Assembly: GCA_037783415.1 (NCBI GenBank)
Contig: JAZGTN010000028.1
Span: 248,001 to 312,000 of the forward strand
DNA from: Leptasterias polaris
Taxonomy: Eukaryota; Echinodermata; Asteroidea; Forcipulatida; Asteriidae
Direction: 5' to 3'
Length of the DNA: 64,000 nt
The notes under the pieces were generated by a model. That model worked only from the letters and a program-made list of their open reading frames with translations. It searched no databases and was not told the origin of the DNA. Positions 1 through 14,040 of this stretch are shown here, piece after piece (the first letter of the stretch is position 1; every line of letters begins with the position of its first letter). The position numbers and the translations under genes are program-made.

Positions 1-3000
1 CAAGTATCCACCCTTGACGATATTTCCTTATAAGGATCGCTTTTACATAAAAGGATTGAGTGCTAATTTTACAAGTATTTACAACATGGGCAGTACTTAG
101 TGACGTCACAGATGGTATGTGCAAATGTGCATGTTCTGTGCACACATGTCTAACCTATTCTTGCATCACACATACATGACCTAAACACTAACTTCAAACT
201 GCCCTGTTGCTCTTGAGTTACTCTCAAGGATCTGTCCTCCCACCCCTCCCTGTTGAAGAACATCTCTTTCCCTGAACTCAAAACCACACAGCCAAACCTT
301 ACCAACTTGATCCTCTGGTGGAAAAGGGTAACATTGACAAATGATATAGATTAAGCTGGAGGCTCAAGGGGACGTTACCATGTTGCTCTGATCTCAAGAT
401 GGAGAATGTCTGATGTTAAAAAAGTTCACTCATGTGGTCTGTCTTCTACACTCTTGAGCATGATGGTGGACATAAGTAGGTACATGCTGTAGTGTCAATT
501 TTTTCAGGAGAAACAATCCAGACTGAACAATTTGTGTAGCCTAACTAGTGCTAGTTGTACCATGGAGGTCCCTATAGAATTCATCAACAAAATGGTAAAA
601 TTGGAGCACTGTTTACAACTAACCCTGTTTGCTAATAATGTGTGCCACTAATATGTATTAGTTGTAACTTTCTCTATGGTTGTAAGAATACATCTGTACA
701 TGTACATTTTTAATTACCTAAAGCCTCTTAGAGCCAAACATACTGCTTAGTTTGCATTGTTTTGTTTTATATAGGCCCCCTAACCAATGATTTCAAAAGA
801 TGTATACCGACATAAAATCTGAACCAAAACTCCATAACACATGTAGAACAGGGTTTGCTCTTTCAGGCAATTGCTCTAGTACATGTGGTTTTACTTGTTC
901 AGAAGTTTTGGGTCATCTCACCCCAATAAAGAAACCCTGCATGGTGTGTGCAGATGTACATGTACATACGTTATGTACATGTACGTGTGTGTTTAGTAAA
1001 TACCATTGGGACATGGTCTTAAAATTGGGGGAATTAGATCAACCATGGAAAGACTCTGGTTGGAGATAATGTGTCTCCCCCCCCCCCCCCCCCCCCAAGA
1101 TTTGACAATGGAATATTAAAAACAACACTCAAAGTGCATATTTAGCATGTATTGGCCTACTGTGCAGCCAAAGGAAACCGGGAGTTTCTGTTTGTTTTAG
1201 ATGAAATCTTTTCACTGATGCAGAACAACTTTGTTGGCATTGTCAATGTTGAGTACAATACATGGAATATTCAGACCTGGTACCCTTCTTCCCTGATAGG
1301 CAAAGGCAGTTGTAGAGCACCTATGAGGAGAAAATAAGTATTTTCAAGGAGCACCAGAACAATGACCAGGGACAAGGAGGTGATTGCCTCTGTTGTAGCG
1401 TTCTTGCTTTACATCCACCTTCTGAGGACCAGTCAGAGTTATGTCGTTATGTCTAAGCGGTCCAACTGGCTAGTTCATTGCTTCCAAAAGCCACATGTAA
1501 GCCATTGCTGGCAGACCATTGAAATGACAAACTAACTGGTTCCATGCACTGGCCAGTCACTGTAAAAATTAAGGGGAAATCCTGTGTTGCCTCCATGAAG
1601 TATCAGGTCTAGCGGTTCTTCAAAATAAAACAGATCCCTTAAATTTCACAATGAAAACTTCAAAGGTATACAGATGTTTAAAACATCTCCCTCATATGCA
1701 AGTATTATTTTTCCATATACGTACACAGTTATCGGATTATTTGCTCCACATGATGCTTGCTGGTTCGATTGATTTGACGGGGGTCAAGCCCACTCTTCAT
1801 AGGCAGGTAGCAAAAGCTCAACACCCCCTTTGGTGAACCGCCCTGGTCCAACCCTCCTCCGGGAATGTTTGCTTGATTGGATTGCATTACTTCCCTGGCA
1901 TGGAGGCACACTAGATGTAATTGAGACATTTTGATAAACTAAACACATTTAAAAGATGTTGAACAATGTAAATATTACCTGTTGGCAAACTTCAGATGAA
2001 GCTGAATTTAAATTTGAAAGTTGTTATATTTGATGAAGCCACACTTCCCCAAATGTTGGTTTATAGAAACCAGTGTTTGTATGGCTCTACATGTACATGT
2101 ACAAGTAGCCTGGTGTTGACAGCAAAACCAATGCAGTAATAAAATGGTATAACTTTAGTCAAATTTGCCAACATAGAATGCTTAAACCTTTTTATGTTAT
2201 TCATTACTCAATATTTTGCTTTGCTGTTTAAATTTGTAGTTTAATGCCTAGTTGGTTTGGTGCAAAGTGCTGTGTAAGAACGCTAATACAAATGCCTTCA
2301 TTGTTATATCAAGAATGTGTGTTAAAAAGTGGGCAGACATTCTCCCATCAGTGATGAGAAATTTTGAGACTTTTATTTGAACTTGTGTCAATTTTTCTTT
2401 GTTCAACCCAAAATGTTGTCTGAAATCAAACATTTCTGTGTCTGCCTGATGGGGGACAGAGTAGCTTATATTTTCTTCACTTTTGTAGAAATCGTAGGCT
2501 GTCTCTTTGATTGACTTCTCCTATAACTGAGGACACTGTTCTAAAAAGCTCCTTACAATCTGTAAAGGTGGAAACGCCATTATTTCAACAAACCTCCCAA
2601 CATTTAGATCTTAATTTCAGCACACACCACCACTACCATCACTGCCTTACAAGATGGCATTTGCTTGGCTGATGCTACCAGATAAAACCCATTTCCTTGA
2701 CAGTAATTACTCTGTTTAATTCCCCCTTTGATGGGGATGGGATTTGGAGGATGGCTTGCCCGTCTTTCATTAGCGTTATTGCCAATTTCTGACATCAATA
2801 CTAGGTCCTTATTGTCCAACATTCATGTTATCAATACGGTAATATCACAATCGTTTCTGAGTTCTTGAATACGTGACATTACAGAGTTGCATGGCCGTAG
2901 GTTTTTTCCAAAACTGTGGGGCATTGTGGACTCAAAAATTGCAAGATCGAAACAAGGTCTTCAGAATGTTTCTACTTGATGAATATGTTTGGTTTTAAAA

Positions 3001-3540
3001 GCTCTACTGTACAATGTATTTTTCTTTATTTGGGGAAAAATATCAATAAAAACATGTTAAAAAGTTTAGTATAATATGTTTTTCCTTTTTGGGTATTGGC
3101 TTGGAATTGTCACATGTCAGCCTGATACGCTAGTTTGTGCATGAGGAGAAGTCTGCAAAAGTGCACGGAACAATTGGGCTCTCTCTCAGGACTTTTGAAA
3201 AGTTAGGGGAAACACAAACTTGTTCATTATCATCAGGGTTTGCCCTTAACTTGGTCAGTGACTATCCAGCGGGACATGCGTGCTGCTTCATTAGTCCCCC
3301 AGCTTTTTCACTAGTCCATATTTCATATTGAATAGGGAAGCTTTTCGATACTGAACTAGCCAGCCGGACCACTTGGAGAGAGTTTGGACTAGTCCTCGGG
3401 TGTTTAAACTAGCGTTTGGCCAGTGGACCACTGTCAAGGGAGAAGGCTGTTCATCCAGTACCGGTACATGAGACACCTTAGCATGACTTCTATCCATGGC
3501 ATCAATGTATGAACATACATGTACAATGTACATGTATACC

Positions 3541-3702
3541 AGGGAACGATTTCATCCAGCAATTTTGCATAGCAAAATACTTAAACTGAACTTGTTTTGT
3601 GCACACTGAATGCCAATATTGAGTAGCAACTCCTGATTTTTGAGTAGCAACTGATGTATTTTGTGTAGCAATTTGCTCTGCTATACAAGGGAAATCGTTC
3701 AC
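3541..3702 (+). repeat. Interspersed repeat with short inverted ends
   Basis: Ends gaacgatttc and gaaatcgttc are inverted. The interior tgctctgctatacaagg, gagtagcaact and tgtgcacactgaatg recur, reverse-complemented, at 27494-27642 in intron 1. Confidence 0.7.
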
Positions 3703-4204
3703 TGTATACTGTATGTAAATGTTTGGTATGAGCTTGGGGTGAAGGCATGGTTTGAGAGACCCTACCATTCAAACGGACGACGATTTACAATGTAGTCTTC
3801 TTCATACAAAAACATCCTTTGGCTTTTCTGTGATTCACTGTAAACATTTGTGCACCTGCTTTGAATGGTCAGGTCTTAAAGTAGCTTGATACACCAGCTT
3901 ATTTATGGGAAGAACCTTCTTGTATTTATAATGGTAGGCAATGTACATAATATGCACATACATTCATAAGATTCTCAACACAAATCAAGGCAGTCGGTGC
4001 AGTGCGGTGCAGTGCGTGTTTTTAATGCACCCCTGAGATGATCGCTTGTGGTTGCCAATTATCTCAGCAGTTGAATGTTTTATGACACCCATGACCTGTA
4101 TTGGATGGAATCAACTTTTATAACCATGGATACTGTTGTGAATACTTGTGTCTTACAAATAGATTTGTGATGATAATGAAGCAGTTTGGGCATTTCAGGG
4201 ACAG

Positions 4205-4400
4205 GTGCCCAATCTCATAGAGCTGCTGAAGCACAGAAAATAGCTATTGACAGAACTATTTTGCTAACCACCAATAAGGTAACCAGCTAAAATACCATAT
4301 CAAACTCAAATATACCGTGATTGGTTTCCTGCTTTTATTAGCTTAGCAGAAAGTTGTTCAGCAAAAATTGCTGCTTAAGCACCTGTATGAATTTGGACCA
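4205..4400. mobile_element. Diverged MITE copy of the same family
   Basis: Starts gtgcccaatctcatagagctgctgaagcac and ends gtatgaatttggacc. The middle (gtaaccagctaaaataccatat, cctgct...agcagaaa) matches the other copies. Confidence 0.5.
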
Positions 4401-4957
4401 CCGGGTTTAGATACAAAGTCCATGCTGATCGGAATTTTATTCACAAAAGACTCAACTATGGAACTTAAGAATAAAATACTGACAATGTCTATTCTTTAAA
4501 AATGGTATCATTTTCAAAAGTCAAAGGTGAAATTATCAAATTTCAGCCAAATACACTTTAACCTATACGATGTACATGTACATGTAGAAATGTATGTCTG
4601 TATGATGTGCATGTACCATATATTAAGTACTATGGAACTTTGTCTATGTAGGCCTAAATGAATTCTCTTTTTGACTTGTGGTGGTTTTTGGGAAAAAAGA
4701 GCCGGTGGCGTTTTGATCAATATGATACATGTGTACAAGTATTTTACCTTTTATATTGAAGGTTTACAACTGAAGATATCTCAGGACTAGGCAAATACCA
4801 AAACTGAGCTGAATGAAAGTGAAAATGAACTTTCATTGTCAAATAAGCTATTGATACTTTGATTTTAGCTCTACGTATTGTGATTTGGAGATTTTTCTTC
4901 CCCAAAATAAGGCTTTTAAACTTGAGCTTCTCTTAAAATTGAGAGAAACCCAGAGGG

Positions 4958-5035
4958 CAGCATGAGTGGTGTTAGAACCCGCCCAAGACTTCCTGTAAGT
5001 GCGGACGTCTGACCACTCAACCATGGTATTTTCAC
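4958..5035 (-). repeat. tRNA-like sequence, probable SINE head
   Basis: On the minus strand, ggttgagtggtcagacgtcc looks like a tRNA D-arm/A box, and gggcgggttctaacacc, about 35 bases on, looks like a T-arm/B box. An intact cloverleaf is not evident, so a tRNA-derived SINE or pseudo-tRNA is more likely than a working tRNA gene. Confidence 0.5.
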
Positions 5036-5697
5036 CCGCTAGCATCACCTTAAGTTTGCGATTGGATGCACTCTAATAAATATGTGATTAAAAGTGCCGT
5101 ATGACCTCTGGATGTAATTATTGTTGTTGCTTGCAGGGAAGGCAGTTAGCAAGTTCCTGAAACATTGACTGATTGAAACAACCTGCTATCAGAGCTTTAC
5201 AGGAACATTGGTTAATTATGTAGCTGGGGGGAAGGCAAGGTGGCCCCCTCTTCCTATCATCAGCCCCCCCCCCCCCCCCCCCACATTCACATGCTATCAA
5301 ATCTACAAGACTTAAAGAAAAATCTGGCTAATCTTTTGAGTTTTTGATGGCTGCTCATGCTGTATTATTTGAAAAGACATTCCCATAAAGGCATGCGTGA
5401 TCACAGAAAACAAATAAAAACAAAATGAGGATACTCTTGATACCCACTGATTGATGCCCAATTGGGCTTAAAGTGGGTGCAATCTGGAGCCTTGCTATTA
5501 TGGTCTTGCCTTAAGGAACACAGGTTAATTGTGGATACTTGAATTAATTGGTGAAGAGTATGAGAGAGAAGGCACACCCAGTTCATTGACACCTAGTACT
5601 TATATCCATCTATGTATCATGAATCTCCAGCATACTTCATGGAGGCAACGGATGCAATTGCCTAAATTCTCCTTGAAATGTTCCAGTAGAAGTTTAA

Positions 5698-5824
5698 GGC
5701 TGTGTCTGAATTGATGGCTTCAGCAGTGACTATGGCTGGATCACTGAAAACTCCTATCTTTCAACATTGTCATTGAAGCCAACAGCCATAGACGCAGCCA
5801 AAGTCACTTGATTCAGACACGTCC
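5698..5824. mobile_element. PIF/Harbinger-like MITE, 127 bp
   Basis: Imperfect terminal inverted repeats begin GGCTGTGTCTGAATT and end ATTCAGACACGTCC. Direct TAA flanks lie at 5695-5697 and 5825-5827, fitting the TWA target preference of PIF/Harbinger. No coding capacity. A related copy lies at 8269-8393. Confidence 0.65.
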
Positions 5825-8268
5825 TAAGTTTCCCTTATAGAGTTATCAAGGAGAAAAATTATTGTTCTTACAAAAATAAGCCATCAGTTTAAGTGTTTTA
5901 TTTTGTGTATTTATTGTAAAGTTTGAAAACATCAGTGCTAAAAATAGAAGCTCATTTTAAAAGGTGATGTCATGCAAGCACCCGGATCTCAGACAAGTCT
6001 AATTTCACTGACGTACACAAACGTACATGTCCAAGCAATTGTCAGTGTTTTATGTTTACTCACAGTACTGTACAGCTGAGGTCTGTCGCACCAATGTGGT
6101 GCACTTCTATCTACATGTTGACACAGAATTGGCCATTGAGCTACCTTCTTTTGATCTCTACCTAAGGTCTAATGTAATGTTTTTGGGGTTTTTTGTGTTT
6201 TTTTTAAAGACATGGTCCAAGACGTTTGATCCATGTTATTATTCCTAAGGGGAAATACTTGATGAAATTTTAATTGACATCACATGTAGAATTTAATAAT
6301 AATGCGGAAGTATTCGAGAAGTGTATTGATAGACAATTGTGTATTTCATCCTTCAGGAAGTTATTATGAATATTTTGCTCTGTTATGATTCTGAGATTTC
6401 CCTCAAACACAAGACTGGATGAGTGATTAATATCAAATGAATTGAGATGAATTTGTAGCGGAAAAACATGGATTAACTGCAGTTGAAAAGCTCCACACAA
6501 CTAGTTCATTACCCTGAACAAAGTCAGTCAGTGACACTTTTTTTCATGTGTACTTCATCAATACTCAATAGTGAAGTTAAAATCCAATGATGTCGGTGCT
6601 TGCACCGGAACTAACTCTGTGTTGAGGCTCTTTTGGGTCCCATATGTACCATGTTTTATTAGATTTTTCTTTCATACCGAGGACTGTTAGCCTATATCAA
6701 TTCATGTGGCCACCCCCTGCCCACCGGTTACGCCGCTGTAGGCCATATAGTGCTTTATCACATCCGAGGGCATTTCAAAGTGCTCAGTAGAGGAGCTATG
6801 ATCAAAATATAAGACCCATATATTTACATAGCATCATGAAATGGTTTAAAAGGTACTCTCCTAGACTCCTCCACAGTTTTATAGCTTCCCTTTAATGTGT
6901 GCAGTGAGAGTCATGATACACCCTTTGGGCTTGAGTGAGCCCTCTGTTGAAGTTAATTAACAGTTTGAAACAAGTTTTAAAGAGAACCTGTAGTTAAGTT
7001 AAGTGACTGTGGCATGATCCACATTATACAGGACAGACTCAAAACAAAATTCTGCTGAGCAAAAATCAGCAGGAAACCAGTCACAAAGGTTACGTTTGAC
7101 ATAGTATTTTGGCTGGTAAACTTTTGTGGATTGCTGATTTTGTGCTGAAGCAGCTCTTTGAAATTGGGCTCTGGTGTACACAAAGCACGACAACACCTGT
7201 TATTGAAACATCTCCTATTTTTTTAAACGATCCCTCCCCCTAATTTGGTTTTGCTCTTATCCCTTCCTTTTTCAACCTTACATTGGACCAATAGATGCTA
7301 ATGTCAAATCACACATAAAAAGTCCCCAGTTTCCATTGCACATGTTGGTAGCTGCACTGTACCAGACATTTTTGCAAGCCTGGCTGCATGACATCATGTA
7401 CTCTCTAATTAAGCCCTATGGTGTCGCCCTCCTTGAAATCCCTCAAGCCTTCAGTCCCTGGTCCAAAAAGAGAGACACTCTGTTTCATTACAAGAAGATG
7501 TGGAAAGGGAAATAAAAAACCTGATGAACCGAAACAGAATTGTGATTTCGTTGATGGGATTTTGATGGCAGAGTCTAACCTTAAGCTGATCAATCATAAA
7601 ACCCATAAGTTGGTTTATGTCTTGATTGAAGATACCATCTGCAAAACTTGTATTTAGTATTTGAATGATTGGAGTATGGTACAGGTCAGAGGTCAGAAGA
7701 GATACAAACTCATCTTCTCTACAGAGAGAGAGAGGACAATTTGTTGCATCTCATGTACAGTAAGAATGGGTTTGACATTTCATTCATAATGATCATAATT
7801 TCAACAAGTATGTAACTTTGTCTCTCTGTTCAGACTGTTCCCAGATGGTAAGGTACACATGTATGAATACATTCCTATTTAAAGTTTAACTTACTATGGT
7901 GTAACTAATGTAACCTGCAACCTCTGGAAACGTGATACTGCTCTATACCTTACTGAAGATTTAAGTTAGTCATAATTATTCATTTTTACAATTGTATTTA
8001 TATTTTTTACCAGATGAAAATTAGTAATTTAAACTTTGTCCGCTCACCTAGGAAATACATTGTGTTTCTTGATTTCTTCTTCAGTGAAAATTCATGACCA
8101 AACTGAGGTGACCAGTCTGGTAACTTTCAGATATGTGTGTTTTCAATAAAAAGTTACACAGGTGTTATGACAGAAATGGCTATGGCATTACAAAATGTCA
8201 ACAACTAATTGTTTGCTCTGTACCTTGTTTTATGTATTGCTACATGTAGGTGGTCGAGACTATGGTTA

Positions 8269-8393
8269 GGCCGTATCTGAATTGGCGGCTTTAGCTACGG
8301 CTATGACTAACTGTTGCTAAGGATGTCCTATGCTTCAACGCATGATGATGTGGCAATCCAGTTGTAGCCATAGCCACTAATTAAGACATGGCC
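8269..8393. mobile_element. PIF/Harbinger-like MITE, 125 bp
   Basis: Starts GGCCGTATCTGAATTGGC and ends AATTAAGACATGGCC, flanked by TTA at 8266-8268 and 8394-8396. It shares terminal sequence and internal GGCTATG/CATAGCC arms with the copy at 5698-5824. Confidence 0.65.
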
Positions 8394-10128
8394 TTAGTCT
8401 CCGGTACCAAAGCCATTTTTCAAGAGCTTTCCAATGACAGAAAATTTGTGCCTGGACACAAATTACTCTTTTCAATTATGTTCTTTTTGGAACAATAAAT
8501 GTCACACAAGCCTGCTCTTGGAATCAATGATGGTTGTCCTAACTAAGGTACATGTAATCAATTTGAAGTAGTGCTGCAGTGTTCCGTTTTCAGGCTCAAT
8601 ATCCCTACATTCTCATTATTAAAAGGTCATTGTCTTTGTGATCATTGGTTAGCCATGGAGGGGTTTGTCAAAGGAGTTTACATCATAAGTATCAATACAG
8701 ATACTTTGTTCTTGTACGGGCAGGCATTTATTTCCTAAGGTATAGTGCACTCAAAGGATGGACATTTAAATTTGTACAGGAATGTTTCAAAGGGCATCAA
8801 GGCAATGACCAGGGGCTTGTAAGAATTTGCCTCTGTTACCTTCGTGAAGAACATGTATCAGGCTAGACTTGTGTACAAGATGTCTCGCAAGAGCAGTCTT
8901 CCCATTAAGCAGTAGTATTGTGAGATTTGTGGGAAAGCTGTTACGCTATCAACGGGACAAATATTTAACGACTTGTCCACAAGTCTAGTATCAGGCCTGC
9001 CATTTATATTTTCATTCTTTATAGATTTAGTTTTTAGGAGTCATCCCTTTGAATGTTACTTTGGAATGGTTGCGTGCAATGTCAGAATGCTCATAGCACA
9101 TCTTTCTTCATGTCTGCGGGTAGAGGCTTAATTTTTTTTATTTTGGCTGATTTATTTATTATTATTACATACATGTATTTATAATGCTATGTGTAAGCCT
9201 ACACTGTTTGCACAGATAAGGAGATGGAATCAGACATACATTTCTGTAGTCTTCTTCACCTTGAATAACTTATGTCGCACTTCACAAAACTCCTTGTTAT
9301 CATTATTATTTAAATATGATATTTGTTAGAAATCCCCTGTCATCTTTATGAGTAGGTTTACAGGTGTAATGTTTAATTTGAACGCCTTGACACCTTCCAT
9401 CATTGAGTGTCAAGTTCACTTCTAACCAACTCCCTCTCTGGACCTGTCATTCTTGATTAATTACTCCTACTGGACCTCAAGGGCCCCATCCCTGAACTCC
9501 AGCCATGCCTGCCACTGTGCAATCCCTGCCAACTGCCTGGATGAGGCAGAGAGTCAGAGAGTTGGTCTGAGCATATGGGAGCCATCACCAGCATGCAGAA
9601 AATGTTCCCAAATAATCAATTGCCTTGTGTGTTTAGGCTTGGCGAACATTCTTGCATGCTGAGAGCTCACCTACTGAGCCAGGGAAATACAAATACATAC
9701 AGTGGAAGGTTTTATGAGGTAAGTGAGTACTTGAACAAAGTGGCTTATGTTCATGGTATTTTTCATAAGTTCTGGTTTTGGGTCTGGTCCCTAACTGCGT
9801 AATCTCCTCAAACTGGATGTAAACATGCAGGCGTTTGTGGGTAGAAGCACAAACTAAGTTTCATATTGAGCACCCCCTAAATGGTCTATTTGAGTTCAAT
9901 TTCAGCTAAGTTGCCTGTGAAGCAGTCTACATATGAGTTGCATTCTGTAAGGTGCTGATAGTTTATTCCATTCACCAAAAATCTGTGGAAACTTTTATTC
10001 ATATTATTATTTTCGACCACAACAATACAAATGCATAAGAAATACAAGACAAATTAAAAAACTATAAAACCAAAACAGTAACAACAAAGCAAGAAACATT
10101 GGCCTTGCCCAAGAAACATACAGAATAA

Positions 10129-10290
10129 TAAAGTACAAACAAGATGATGACAGGAGGGCAACTAGAGGAGCATGAAGAACAGTAAAGTACAAACAAGATG
10201 ATGACAGGAGGGCAACTAGAGGAGCATGAAGAACAGTAAAGTACAAACAAGATGATGACAGGAGGGCAACTAGAGGAGCATGAAGAACAG
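10129..10290. repeat. 54-bp tandem repeat, 3 copies
   Basis: Unit aaagtacaaacaagatgatg continuing to gcatgaagaacagt. The motif aagatgatga starts at 10141, 10195 and 10249. Copies are almost identical, so the array is young. Confidence 0.93.
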
Positions 10291-13037
10291 CGAATTATTG
10301 TCCTGTGTAAAATGATAAATGAGTGTATGAGGGGAGCATGCAATTGTACAAGATGTCAATCTGGGGAAGGACTTAAGAAAACTGCCCAACAAAAGGACCA
10401 AACATTACTATGCGGGTCAGGGACAGCAAAAGTAAACTAAATACTGTAGTTCAGAACTCAGAAGCATGTCATCCCACACCTACTAATCAGTAAATATTTG
10501 TAATAGTTAAGAAAAGTTCTAATAATATTTAACACCCTTAAACTATTAACGGTTCATGAAGTCAAAAAAACTAAACTTGTCGAAATTTGTCCTAAAACAT
10601 GAAAGTATGTTCACCAGGATTTCTGAACAGTTGTTTTTAATTGAGTTGTTTTATTGCCAAATACCAGGTGTTTGTTTATAATTTTCATGTAAATGGACCT
10701 TCCCACAAAATGAAGTAGTACTTCATTTATAAAAGTTCTCCTTCCAACCCATCCTAATCCATTCTGGCAGAATAATCACAGGCCTAATGCTTCCCTCTTT
10801 ACAAGGGCAAGTTAGATTTGTTGTGGTAAGACATGGTATCTTTATGAGGGAACGTTTAGTTTCCATTGGGTCATTTCAAAGGGCACCAAGGCAAGGGGCA
10901 TTGAGAGAATTTCCTCCATGCATGTCTTCATGGAGTACATGTATCTCAAGCATAATATTTGTCCTACTTTAGTCTGATTTCCGATTGTTGTTTTGCCATT
11001 GGGAAAAATCAGAAAAATTGTGATAAATTTCAGAGTTTTATCTGAATTCAGACATGTTTATGTCTGCCTCATGCAAAAAAGTAGCTGCTAATTTCTCCAT
11101 AAATGAATCCTGCTCTTTGATCTTCCTTATTTCTATTGTGAAATGAAAGCATCTTAACTCCAGGAGTTACCAGTAGGTGGAAATGCCATTATTTCAACCA
11201 TAGGGCAAGGTTCCTTGCTCTATGTTTCAACACACCTTCTAAAATTTGGAGCATGGTTTCAGACATTTTAGTCATGGAAAGTCTATTTATTAAGCCTTCA
11301 CCAATGTGTAATTCACATCCTAGAAAGGTCAGCCCTTGTATAATTGTACTTGATGTTCCAACTTTTTTCTAATGACCAAATATCATATGTGCTTGTACTA
11401 CAATAGTGACCCCCCTTTCCACTCTGTCACCAACACCCATACTGGAGTCCTGTAATATAAATCAGCCCCTTTTCCAAGAACTATCCACCTCTTGGTCATA
11501 TTTTACAAATTTGTGGCAAGTTACATTTACAAACTGTTATTACCGTGACAAACAGGCTTTCATCAGAAAAAGAAGTGCCTCACTGGGGGGAAAAAGTGAA
11601 AAGTCTTTCAGATCCTAGTCTGTGTCATCATGCTGAGCTTTAGTATCAGGTCACAGTGTCAAGGTATTGGGATTTTGTCTCCCTGTGTATTTTGTGTTTT
11701 ACTTTTAGAGTTATCTCGTTCAGCTTTCCTGGGACCTGTTCTTGGAGACAAGATCTGCCCTGGATTGTGTTATCCGGGCAGATTTATAACTAATCATTCC
11801 CAACAGAGGGATGATTTGTTACAGTGTGTCATTGGGAACATCTGGCTTGATCTCACAATGTGCTCTTTTCATGTTTGTTTTGATCTGTTAGTTATTACTG
11901 GCATATATTCAATTTCTGGAAAGGAATAAAAATAATGTACTTTCACAAGTTTCAAGGCCTGAAATGAGTGTGCTGCAAATGTCTTTATGGCTTTTTCTAC
12001 ATTTCTTTAAACACTGTTAATTTCCCGACCTACTTTTTTCTCCAGACTGTAGCCTAGTTCATACTGCATGGGGATGCTAAGTCAATTTCGCCTTGAACAC
12101 AACCCTGTATTTGCCTTGAATGTTTCGCATTAATTCGCAAGAGTTATAATATTTAATTCAATATTTCTGGTAATGAAACCAAGGAAAGCTATAAAACTGA
12201 TACTCTTAAATTTACAAATGTATTATTCTGAAAAGGATGAAATATGAGCATTTTAAACAAGTAGGTTGCACAGTTAGTAGTACACTGGGCAAGTTGAGAA
12301 CTAGTAGGCTAGAGCAGTTTTTACTAGACAATGATATTTCACTCTCGGTCTCAGTTTGTGTTGGTTGCCCACACTTAACATACCATCATTACTCGATTAA
12401 GATATCAGTATCATACCGACACCTCCTCAGAGCCAACTCAAGTGGAGCTGATAATTGTTTTTTAGATTGTTCTGTCTTTTTTGAACTGTCACCTTTACTG
12501 ACCACCCAGTAATAAATCTGTCAAGGCCTACAAAATTGAAACAATGTCTTTGCCTGATTCATGGAATCAGACCTTTATGTCAGGAAAAAAAACACATGTC
12601 AGAAACTTCACTAATTGGTCGTACATCTTAAAAATTGAAGCGCAAACTATACGAGTCTGAAACCAAAGTTAACTTGTTAAAAAATACAGCTCTTTGTTTT
12701 GCAAGTGATGAATCAACAGAGAGATATTCAAATCAGTAAATTTTGTTACAATTAACTGCAAGAAATCATTAAATCAACATCTTTCAATATCAATAACAAT
12801 GCCATAAATTACTCCCAGTAAATATCAGCAGTGACATCACAATGCTTTCAATAGACTGGTCCAAAGTTATTGTCTTATTTATGGAATAAGTAGTGATATT
12901 GACAGAAAATGAGTTGATCATAACATTTTAGAGAGAGTAGTTTTTAAACCTTTTCAAAACCAACTCTTCCCCCCTTTTTCTTTTCAAAAAAAAAAAAAGA
13001 TTTTTACTGTTGTACACCTTGGGAAACATTTTGTTAA

Positions 13038-14040
13038 GTGAAACCTCAGCTTAGGCTCCATCTCAGGCTCTAGGCCCTGTTTGAGTGAAACCTCAGCTTA
13101 GGCTCCATCTCAGGCTCCAGGCCCTGTTTGAGTGAAACCTCAGCTTAGGCTCCATCTCAGGCTCTAGGCCCTGTTTGAGTGAAACCTCAGCTTAGGCTCC
13201 ATCTCAGGCTCCAGGCCCTGTTTGAGTGAAACCTCAGCTTAGGCTCCATCTCAGGCTCTAGGCCCTGTTTGAGTGAAACCTCAGCTCAGGCTCCATCTCA
13301 GGCTCCATCTCAGGCTCCAGGCCCTGTTTGAGTGAAACCTCAGCTTAGGCTCCATCTCAGGCTCTAGGCCCTGTTTGAGTGAAAACTCAGCTTAGGCTCC
13401 ATCTCAGGCTCCAGGCCCTGTTTGAGTGAAACCTCAGCTTAAGCTCCATCTCAGGCTCTAGGCCCTGTTTGAGTGAAACCTCAGCTTAGGCTCCATCTCA
13501 GGCTCCAGGCCCTGTTTGAGTGAAACCTCAGCTTAGGCTCCATCTCAGGCTCCAGGCCCTGTTTGAGTGAAACCTCAGCTTAGGCTCCATCTCAGGCTCT
13601 AGGCCCTGTTTGAGTGAAACCTCAGCTTAGGCTCCATCTCAGGCTCCAGGCCCTGTTTGAGTGAAACCTCAGCTTAGGCTCCATCTCAGGCTCCAGGCCC
13701 TGTTTGAGTGAAACCTCAGCTTAGGCTCCATCTCAGGCTCTAGGCCCTGTTTGAGTGAAAACTCAGCTTAGGCTCCATCTCAGGCTCCAGGCCCTGTTTG
13801 AGTGAAACCTCAGCTTAGGCTCCATCTCAGGCTCTAGGCCCTGTTTGAGTGAAACCTCAGCTTAGGCTCCATCTCAGGCTCCAGGCCCTGTTTGAGTGAA
13901 ACCTCAGCTTAGGCTCCATCTCAGGCTCTAGGCCCTGTTTAAGTGAAACCTCAGCTTAGGCTCCATCTCAGGCTCTAGGCCCTGTTTGAGTGAAACCTCA
14001 GCTTAGGCTCCATCTCAGGCTCTAGGCCCTGTTTGAGTGT
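13038..14040. repeat. 47-bp minisatellite, 21 copies
   Basis: The unit contains aacctcagcttaggctcc, then atctcaggct, a C/T switch (ctCcagg or ctCTagg) and ccctgtttgagtg. Reading the switch through the array gives T C T C T C T C T C C T C C T C T C T T T, so much of it alternates with a 94-bp period. Copy 6 is lengthened by one internal ~13-bp sub-repeat; copies 8 and 16 share a gaaaact variant. Confidence 0.97.

Larger units (their letters stand above)
1..5690. other. Upstream non-coding DNA with interspersed repeat fragments
   Basis: No coding exon can be supported. It contains TACATGTA-rich tracts (near 695, 955, 2090, 3515, 4575), poly-C runs (1077-1096, 5264-5281), repeat copies shared with later introns (about 1415-1600, 2410-2600, 3236-3445, 3541-3702, 4205-4400) and a tRNA-like stretch at 4958-5035. 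Small ORFs here show no family features. Confidence 0.6.
5825..13037. other. Upstream non-coding DNA, repeat-rich
   Basis: No supported gene. It holds a MITE remnant near 7000-7172, a second Harbinger-like MITE at 8269-8393, the 54-bp tandem repeat at 10129-10290, and a dispersed repeat copy at about 10970-11215 that resembles those at 2410-2600 and 46510-46890. A locally GC-richer patch at 9420-9620 could be an untranslated exon, but nothing proves it. Confidence 0.5.

Noticed and set aside
10007..10343. Minus-strand ORFs with an 18-residue repeat
   Set aside because: They are produced by the 54-bp tandem repeat, a multiple of three; no domain or flanking gene structure.
13038..14040. CRISPR-like array
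   Set aside because: The units are contiguous, with no variable spacers between them, and the host is eukaryotic. It is a minisatellite; the same applies to 35374-37107.
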